Part shown: in pieces, positions 58,416 to 64,000 of the stretch
How positions within the stretch are numbered: position 1 is the first letter of the stretch
Layout: each line of letters opens with the position of its first letter
Assembly: GCA_021800795.1 (NCBI GenBank)
Contig: JAJYYO010000001.1
Location: 177,826 to 241,825 of the forward strand
From: Pseudomonadota bacterium
GTDB lineage: Bacteria > Pseudomonadota > Gammaproteobacteria > Burkholderiales > Gallionellaceae
Direction: 5' to 3'
Length of the DNA: 64,000 nucleotides
Made by a program: the position numbers and the translations under genes
Notes under the pieces: generated by a model
Told to the model about the DNA's origin: nothing
Seen by the model: only the letters and a program-made list of their open reading frames with translations
Databases searched by the model: none

Positions 58416-60581
58416 ATGACTCATACTGAATATATCGATTTGCCCCCTTTGATGTCTGCTCGCGGCACAGTCGTGTTGCCCGGCTCCAAGAGTATTTCCA
58501 ATCGCGTGTTGCTGCTGGCGGCATTGTCGGAGGGTGTGACCGAGGTCCGCGATCTGCTGCATTCGGATGATACCGAGCGCATGCTGGATGCACTTCGCAT
58601 ACTGGGAATTAAGATTGAATCGCTGGGCGACAATGCGTACCGCATTGCCGGATGTGGCGGCGATTTCCCGAGCAAAAATGCCGAATTATTTTTAGGCAAC
58701 GCAGGAACCGCATTTCGCCCGCTGACCGCAGCGCTGGCCTTGTCTGGCGGCAGCTATAAATTGTCCGGCGTGCCGCGCATGCACGAACGTCCGATCGGCG
58801 ATCTGGTGGATGCGTTGCGCCAACTGGGCGCCAACGTAAGTTATAAAGGAAATGAGGGTTTTCCGCCGTTGCAGATTTCTCCGGCGACGCTTGCGGGCGA
58901 CATCGTGCAGGTGCGCGGCGATGTGTCCAGCCAGTTCCTGACGGGTCTTCTGATGGCGCTGCCGCTGACAGGCCGGACGGTGAGGGTCGAAGTGGTGGGC
59001 GAGCTGATTTCCAAGCCTTATATCGAGATCACGCTGGCGATGATGGCGCGCTTTGGTGTCAGCGTTGAGCGGCAGGACTGGCGCAGTTTCGTGGTGTTCG
59101 GCGGACAGCGCTATCAAAGTCCCGGCACGATCTACGTGGAAGGCGATGCATCAAGCGCTTCGTATTTTCTCGCCGCGGGCGCCATCGGCGGCGGGCCGGT
59201 GCGCGTGAATGGTGTCGGAAAGAGCAGCGTGCAGGGCGATGTGCGCTTTGCGGATGCACTGGCGATGATGGGCGGGCAGGTAGAGATGGGCGATAACTGG
59301 ATAGAGGCTTCTGCCCCAAAGGATGGCAAGCTCAAGGCGATCGAGCTGGACTGCAACCATATACCCGATGCGGCGATGACGCTCGGTGTGGTGGCGCTGT
59401 ATGCCGAAGGGACGACCGTGTTGTGCAATATCGCCAGTTGGCGCGTCAAGGAAACCGACCGCATCGCAGCGATGGCGACCGAACTTCGCAAGGTCGGCGC
59501 TCTCGTGGAAGAGGGTGCTGATTATCTCAAAATTACAGGATTGGGGAGTGAGGATCGGGAATTGAGAAATAGGATCGGGGATCGGGGATTGAGGATTGAG
59601 GAAAAAGGCAAAAGTGAAACTGCGGGTTGTGCTCGCTCCTCGCTCCTCGCTCCTCGCTCCGCTATTGATACTTACGATGATCACCGCATGGCGATGTGTT
59701 TTTCGCTGGCGGCTTTCGGCAATGGCATACGCATCAACGATCCGGGTTGTGTGGCGAAAACTTTCCCTGATTACTTTAATGTGTTTGCCAGCGTGACCAA
59801 CGGGCATGGCGAAGATGCCACCCTTGAAAATATAACATGCCATGCCCGTTTCCCTCACCCCAACCCTCTCCCGGAGGGAGAGGGGGCAAATGAACGCTTG
59901 CGCGACTTTTGCGTTAATGCCGTTCCGGTGATTGCCATAGATGGCCCTTCAGCTTCCGGCAAAGGAACCGTTGCGCAGCTTGTGGCCGCCAAACTGGGCT
60001 TTCATTATCTCGACAGCGGCGCCTTGTATCGATTGCTGGCGATGGCGGCTGACCGCGACGGGGTCGCGCTCGATGACGAGGCGGCGCTGGCTGCACTGGC
60101 TGAACGCATGAACGTCGAGTTCAAGGGCGAGCAAATCCGGCTCGACGGGGTGCTCGCAGGGGATGAGTTGCGAGGGGAGACCTGCGCGGCGGGCGCATCA
60201 AAGGTGGCTGCCTTGCCGAAGGTCAGGGCCGCGCTGCTCGACAAGCAGCACGCGTTCAGGCGTGCGCCGGGTCTGGTGACCGACGGGCGCGACATGGGTT
60301 CGGTGGTGTTTCCGGATGCCACGCTTAAAGTATATTTGACGGCCTCCGCCGAGGCGCGTGCAGAACGTCGATATAAGCAGTTGAAAGAAAAAGATATGGG
60401 TGCTAGTATAGCAACCCTTTTGCAGGATATCAGGGCGCGCGACGAGCGAGACATGCAGCGCAGCGCAGCCCCTCTGCAACAGTTCCCGGATGCCAGTCTG
60501 CTGGATACCACGGCGCTTACCATAGAGCAGGCGGTCGATGTGGTGCTTGCAGGCTACCGGGAAAAATGCTTGGCCCCCTAG
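58416..60581 (+). CDS. aroA-cmk: Fused 3-phosphoshikimate 1-carboxyvinyltransferase / cytidylate kinase
   Basis: 721 residues. AroA (EPSP synthase) at 1-455: [52 protein letters not shown] and TYDDHRMAM are all kept, so the active site looks intact. Cmk at about 503-721: [15 protein letters not shown]-loop, [20 protein letters not shown]. Two oddities: an extra ~40-residue segment at about 374-415 inside AroA encoded by GGATTGAGG and CTCGCTC simple repeats, and a linker (462-501: [37 protein letters not shown]) encoded entirely by a palindromic repeat. Fusion of these neighbours is known in other betaproteobacteria, but here the joint is repeat DNA. Confidence 0.93.
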   Translation: MTHTEYIDLPPLMSARGTVVLPGSKSISNRVLLLAALSEGVTEVRDLLHSDDTERMLDALRILGIKIESLGDNAYRIAGCGGDFPSKNAELFLGNAGTAFRPLTAALALSGGSYKLSGVPRMHERPIGDLVDALRQLGANVSYKGNEGFPPLQISPATLAGDIVQVRGDVSSQFLTGLLMALPLTGRTVRVEVVGELISKPYIEITLAMMARFGVSVERQDWRSFVVFGGQRYQSPGTIYVEGDASSASYFLAAGAIGGGPVRVNGVGKSSVQGDVRFADALAMMGGQVEMGDNWIEASAPKDGKLKAIELDCNHIPDAAMTLGVVALYAEGTTVLCNIASWRVKETDRIAAMATELRKVGALVEEGADYLKITGLGSEDRELRNRIGDRGLRIEEKGKSETAGCARSSLLAPRSAIDTYDDHRMAMCFSLAAFGNGIRINDPGCVAKTFPDYFNVFASVTNGHGEDATLENITCHARFPHPNPLPEGEGANERLRDFCVNAVPVIAIDGPSASGKGTVAQLVAAKLGFHYLDSGALYRLLAMAADRDGVALDDEAALAALAERMNVEFKGEQIRLDGVLAGDELRGETCAAGASKVAALPKVRAALLDKQHAFRRAPGLVTDGRDMGSVVFPDATLKVYLTASAEARAERRYKQLKEKDMGASIATLLQDIRARDERDMQRSAAPLQQFPDASLLDTTALTIEQAVDVVLAGYREKCLAP
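59537..59660 (+). repeat. Simple-sequence expansion inside the AroA coding region
   Basis: Tandem GGGGATTGAGGATTGAGG-type units are followed by four CTCGCTC(CT) units. Length is compatible with an open frame. Residues encoded ([16 protein letters not shown] ..., [10 protein letters not shown]) have no counterpart in normal EPSP synthases, where about 10 residues span this loop between the KIT strand and TYDDHRM. Confidence 0.8.
59801..59917 (+). repeat. Composite palindromic repeat, copy F, forming the AroA-Cmk linker
   Basis: Arms CGGGCATGGC (59801-59810) and GCCATGCCCG (59839-59848) around a 28-nt loop, TTTCCCTCACCCCAA, palindrome CCCTCTCCCG/GAGGGAGAGG, and tail TGAACGCTTGCGCGA ... GCGTTAA. 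All 117 bp are read in frame. Same orientation and same frame relative to translation as copy D in the hupH-like gene. Confidence 0.88.
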
Positions 60582-60647
60582 GACTCTCCGTTCTTCGGGT
60601 TTTTAACTAACCTTCTGTTTATGCAGAAAAATCTTTAGGTGTATTCG

Positions 60648-62363
60648 ATGAACGCAACCGCTGACACAGTATTAAATCCCGATAGTTTCGCCGCAATGTT
60701 TGAAGAAAGTTTGACGCGCAAGGAAATGCGCGCAGGCGAACTGATTACCGCACAAGTTGTGCGTATTGACCACAACGTGGTGGTCGTGAATGCCGGACTC
60801 AAGTCCGAAAGCTGGATTCCGGTTGAGGAATTCCTCAACGACAAGGGCGAAATGGAAGTTGCTGCAGGGGACTTCGTCACCGTTGCAATCGAATCGCTGG
60901 AGAACGGCTATGGTGAAACCAAGCTGTCTCGCGAAAAAGCCAAGCGCCTGGCGGCATGGCACGATCTGGAATTGGCCATGGAAGAAGGCAAGATCGTTGA
61001 AGGCTTTGTCAGCGGCAAGGTCAAGGGCGGTCTCACCGCGATGGTTAACGGTATCCGCGCATTCCTGCCGGGTTCCTTGGTGGACATCCGTCCGGTCAAG
61101 GACACCACGCCGTACGAAAACAAGACCATGGAATTCAAGGTCATCAAGCTGGATCGTCGCCGCAACAACGTGGTGGTATCCCGCCGCGCCGTGCTGGAAG
61201 CCACGATGGGCGCTGATCGCGAATCCGTGATGGAAAACCTCAAGGAAGGCGCGATCGTCAAGGGCGTGGTCAAGAACATCACTGACTACGGCGCGTTCGT
61301 TGATCTGGGCGGTATCGACGGTCTGCTGCACATCACTGACCTGGCATGGCGTCGCGTGAAGCATCCTTCGGAAGTGTTGACCGTCGGCGATGAAATCGAA
61401 GCGAAGATCCTCAAATTCGATCAGGAAAAGAACCGCGTTTCGCTGGGCATCAAGCAGATGGGCGATGATCCGTGGAATGGTCTGGCGCGTCGTTACCCGC
61501 AGGGTACGCGCCTGTTCGGCAAGGTCACCAACCTGACCGACTACGGTTCATTCGTTGAAATCGAACAGGGCATCGAAGGTCTGGTACACGTCTCCGAAAT
61601 GGACTGGACCAACAAGAACGTTCATCCTTCCAAGGTTGTGCAGGTCGGCGACGAAGTCGAAGTGATGATCCTGGAAATCGACGAACAGCGCCGCCGTATT
61701 TCGCTGGGCATGAAGCAGTGCCATTCCAATCCCTGGGATGATTTTGCGATCAACCACAAGAAGGGCGACAAAGTGCGCGGCCAGATCAAGTCGATCACTG
61801 ACTTCGGCGTGTTCATCGGTCTGGACGGCGATATCGACGGTCTGGTGCATTTGTCCGATCTGTCATGGTCACAGCCTGGCGAAGAAGTGGTGCGCAACTT
61901 CAAGAAGGGCGACGAAGTTGAAGCCGTGGTGCTGGCCATCGATGTGGAGCGCGAGCGCATTTCGCTCGGCATCAAGCAAATGGAAGGTGATCCGTTCGGC
62001 GGATTTGCCGCCACCAATGAAAAGGGCGCCATCGTCAACGGCGTGGTTAAATCGGTGGATGCCAAGGGCGCAGTCGTGATGCTGGATGGCGATGTGGAAG
62101 CCTATCTGAAAGCCTCCGAACTGTCGGTTGATCGCGTAGAAGATATACGCACACACCTGAAGGAAGGCGATACCATCAAGGCGATGATCATCAGCGTAGA
62201 CCGCAAGAATCGCGGCATCAGCTTGTCCGTCAAGGCGCTGAGCAAGGCGGAAGATTCTGCTGCCATGCAGAAATTGGCAGCCGACAGCAGCACCAGTGCG
62301 GGTACAACCAATCTGGGCGCGTTGCTCAAGGCCAAAATGAGCGGAAGCAAGACTGAAGCCTAA
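60648..62363 (+). CDS. rpsA: 30S ribosomal protein S1
   Basis: 571 residues from the ATG at 60648, preceded by TTTAGGTG at 7 nt; a GTG three codons earlier is also open. Six S1 RNA-binding repeats can be followed (for example [37 protein letters not shown]). Brings mRNA to the ribosome. Follows cmk by 66 bp and precedes ihfB by 14 bp, the standard proteobacterial order. Confidence 0.97.
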   Translation: MNATADTVLNPDSFAAMFEESLTRKEMRAGELITAQVVRIDHNVVVVNAGLKSESWIPVEEFLNDKGEMEVAAGDFVTVAIESLENGYGETKLSREKAKRLAAWHDLELAMEEGKIVEGFVSGKVKGGLTAMVNGIRAFLPGSLVDIRPVKDTTPYENKTMEFKVIKLDRRRNNVVVSRRAVLEATMGADRESVMENLKEGAIVKGVVKNITDYGAFVDLGGIDGLLHITDLAWRRVKHPSEVLTVGDEIEAKILKFDQEKNRVSLGIKQMGDDPWNGLARRYPQGTRLFGKVTNLTDYGSFVEIEQGIEGLVHVSEMDWTNKNVHPSKVVQVGDEVEVMILEIDEQRRRISLGMKQCHSNPWDDFAINHKKGDKVRGQIKSITDFGVFIGLDGDIDGLVHLSDLSWSQPGEEVVRNFKKGDEVEAVVLAIDVERERISLGIKQMEGDPFGGFAATNEKGAIVNGVVKSVDAKGAVVMLDGDVEAYLKASELSVDRVEDIRTHLKEGDTIKAMIISVDRKNRGISLSVKALSKAEDSAAMQKLAADSSTSAGTTNLGALLKAKMSGSKTEA

Positions 62364-62377
62364 GTTCGGAGGAATGC

Positions 62378-62665
62378 ATGACACGTTCTGATTTGATCGC
62401 ACGGTTGGCCGAATTGCATCCGCAATTGCTGGCCAAGGATGCCGAGATGGCTGTTAAGGTGATTCTGGATGCGCTGTCTTCCACGCTGTCGCGTGGAGGG
62501 CGTGTCGAGATTCGCGGTTTCGGCAGCTTTGGTCTGAATTACCGTCCGCCGCGTCAGGGGCGCAATCCCAAGACCGGCGACAAAGTAAAAGTGCCGGCTA
62601 AATACGTGCCTCATTTTAAGGCAGGTAAGGATCTCAGAGAACGGGTAGGAAACGACGCGTCCTGA
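62378..62665 (+). CDS. ihfB: Integration host factor subunit beta
   Basis: 95 residues. [20 protein letters not shown] start, arm [21 protein letters not shown] and C-terminal [19 protein letters not shown] lies 5 nt before the ATG. Forms IHF with IhfA and bends DNA at specific sites. Last gene of the superoperon; strong terminator follows. Confidence 0.95.
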   Translation: MTRSDLIARLAELHPQLLAKDAEMAVKVILDALSSTLSRGGRVEIRGFGSFGLNYRPPRQGRNPKTGDKVKVPAKYVPHFKAGKDLRERVGNDAS

Positions 62666-62682
62666 TAGCAACGGTGGTATGT

Positions 62683-62721
62683 AAAAAGGCGGCGATATTG
62701 AAAGATATCGCCGCCTTTTTT
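62683..62721 (+). terminator. Intrinsic terminator of the rpsA-ihfB transcript
   Basis: Very strong hairpin: AAAAAGGCGGCGATAT / ATATCGCCGCCTTTTTT with a short loop, 18 bp after the ihfB stop. Confidence 0.93.
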
Positions 62722-62853
62722 ATCGTGCCCCGCCATGGCGCGCTTACGCTGGATGTCCTCTGCGGAAGGGTGCGGCGCGCAGATATGGCAGGCATAAGCG
62801 CGACAAACAGAAGGCGCGCCTATTATTCACACTTGCTCTCTCAATAAGTGAGT

Positions 62854-62874
62854 CTGTTCAGGCGGGCTGAACAG
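62854..62874. promoter_or_regulatory. Inverted repeat in the ihfB downstream gap, possible operator
   Basis: Perfect CTGTTCAG-GCGGG-CTGAACAG in the 330-bp gap before the next gene. The last 80 bp of the gap (62970-63050) are very A+T-rich (TAAATTATATATATAAAG) and could hold the promoter. Nothing else is recognisable there. Confidence 0.35.
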
Positions 62875-63054
62875 TGTGGCTGATCAGGAGTACTTTTGTA
62901 AATGCCTGCACGGGTGGCGCTTCTGGCGTGCATCTGGTTTCAGGGAGACAATTGGCATTGAGGACATACAGTAACTTATAAAAATAAATTATATATATAA
63001 AGTTAAATATCATTTAATGGAATAAGTGTCTTCTGTTTAAACTCGGTATCTTTG

Positions 63055-63999
63055 ATGCGCTATTCTGCGACAAGGATGCCAGTGAGCAAATTCCGATTAA
63101 ATACGACAATTCTTGCCAAATACAGGAAACCGGCTGCCAGGATAGTTTTATTTTCGGCCATAATTTTACTCCCGGCCCTGTTTTCGGTAACGTCTGCATC
63201 GGATGCGAAATCTGAGCTGGACGCCGGTTTCCTTTCCAACTGGCTGGAGAACGTCACCAGGACGCAGGAAGCTCAGCCGCATTGGGAGGCATTGCTCAAT
63301 ATGAATTCACCCCGTCTGACGCAAGGATTTCGCTATAACTATAGCCGGCAATATTTCCCCGGGAGCTCCACCCTCACGAACTACGGCATGGGGAAAGGGT
63401 TGCAACTGATCCTTGGGGAGAACTTCGAGGCGCAAATCGGGATTCCAGCCCGCATAGACAGGCAAACGCCCAAAGCGAATTCGTCCGGATGGGCTGACGA
63501 GACCTTGCTCGGAAGATACCGGCTGCTTTCCGCCAATGAGGAAAACGGAAATTATATTGTCAGTGGCTCGCTCGGCCTCAGTATTCCATCAGGCGGCGAT
63601 CCATTTTCCTCCCGCAGCAACGTTTTCACTCCCACCCTGGCCGCCGGAAAGGGATGGGGTACAAGACAATCCGGGATCGACATTCAGAGTGTCCTGTCGG
63701 CAAGCGTGCCGGATAACAACCTGTCTGTCATTGGCGTGCCCGTGGCATGGGCTGTGGCGTTACAGGCGCATGTTTTCGAGTATATCTGGCCGGAGATTGA
63801 AGCAAACTACACCCACTGGTACAAGGGAGCCTATGACGGCAGGAATCAGCTAGTACTGACGTATGGGATAGTTTTCGGAAAGTTCAAGATCAAAAACAGG
63901 GAGCAGCTGTCCCTGGCAATAGGTTACCAGGAGCCTGAAGGAACAAATTTTGGCACCTTCAGTCGCGGGTGGCTCGCCATGGCGAAGCTGTCATTCTAG
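63055..63999 (+). CDS. Putative outer-membrane beta-barrel protein
   Basis: 314 residues from the ATG at 63055; ATG at 63076 is an alternative start. Basic N-terminus, hydrophobic segment IVLFSAIILLPALFSVTSAS as signal, then alternating amphipathic strands (GFRYNYSRQYF; QLILGENFEAQIGIPARID; GSLGLSIPSGGD; VLTYGIVFGKF) and a C-terminal Phe (MAKLSF), the hallmark for outer-membrane insertion. It resembles the broad phenol-degradation MetA/'transporter' type barrels, but I cannot name a family with certainty. Complete; the stop ends at 63999. Confidence 0.6.
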   Translation: MRYSATRMPVSKFRLNTTILAKYRKPAARIVLFSAIILLPALFSVTSASDAKSELDAGFLSNWLENVTRTQEAQPHWEALLNMNSPRLTQGFRYNYSRQYFPGSSTLTNYGMGKGLQLILGENFEAQIGIPARIDRQTPKANSSGWADETLLGRYRLLSANEENGNYIVSGSLGLSIPSGGDPFSSRSNVFTPTLAAGKGWGTRQSGIDIQSVLSASVPDNNLSVIGVPVAWAVALQAHVFEYIWPEIEANYTHWYKGAYDGRNQLVLTYGIVFGKFKIKNREQLSLAIGYQEPEGTNFGTFSRGWLAMAKLSF

Positions 64000-64000
64000 G

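Overview
The window reads as a chromosomal segment of a betaproteobacterium, most likely of the Gallionellales/Nitrosomonadales type. This is inferred from gene order (tig-clpP-clpX-lon-hupB-tRNA-Val-tRNA-Asp-ppiD; gyrA-serC-serA-pheA-hisC-DAHP synthase-tyrA-aroA-cmk-rpsA-ihfB) and protein character; no rRNA is present to settle it. Most of the sequence is densely coded housekeeping DNA, broken by accessory insertions.

Layout. 1-7111 (minus strand): tripartite RND efflux set (outer-membrane lipoprotein, adaptor, permease), an MFS carrier, a small odd lipoprotein and the start of an OmpR-type response regulator. 7314-9111: a secreted small protein and a DUF2252 protein. 9313-18030: protein quality control (trigger factor, ClpP, ClpX, Lon), HU, PpiD, and two identical tRNA-Val/tRNA-Asp pairs flanking ppiD. 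18219-28727: EamA transporter with a His-rich tail, trxC, nadC, clpB with a clear heat-shock promoter, a TorT-like binding protein paired with a diguanylate cyclase gene that carries an in-frame amber codon, a 23-residue conserved-looking peptide and kup. 28740-30630: decayed mobile DNA beside tmRNA (ssrA), a gph fragment, and a toxin-antitoxin pair with a broken toxin.

30860-38930 is a [NiFe]-hydrogenase locus of the Isp type (order hynS-isp1-isp2-hynL, as in group 1e enzymes) with hupE, a hupH-like gene, the endopeptidase gene and hypC. The structural genes look intact, but hypF and hypD at the two edges are fragments, so maturation would need other copies elsewhere. CcdAB, gph and ubiG follow. 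41266-62721 is the gyrA to ihfB superoperon for serine, aromatic amino acid and histidine synthesis. It carries inserts: an AlbA_2-ATPase plus ParA-like pair between gyrA and serC; a FimV-like gene before tyrA; and an RHH/ParE pair, a KAP-family P-loop NTPase and a complete IS256-family element (9-bp target duplication) between tyrA and aroA.

The most unusual feature is a dispersed composite palindromic repeat (at least five full copies and one partial copy, both orientations). One copy lies in frame inside the hupH-like gene, one encodes the C-terminus of that same protein, and one forms the linker that joins AroA to Cmk in a single 721-residue reading frame. A second class of short simple-sequence tracts has expanded the AroA domain and lies at the ubiG/gph and nadC/trxC junctions. 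The AlbA_2/ParA pair and the KAP gene are the best candidates for uncharacterised defence-type functions.
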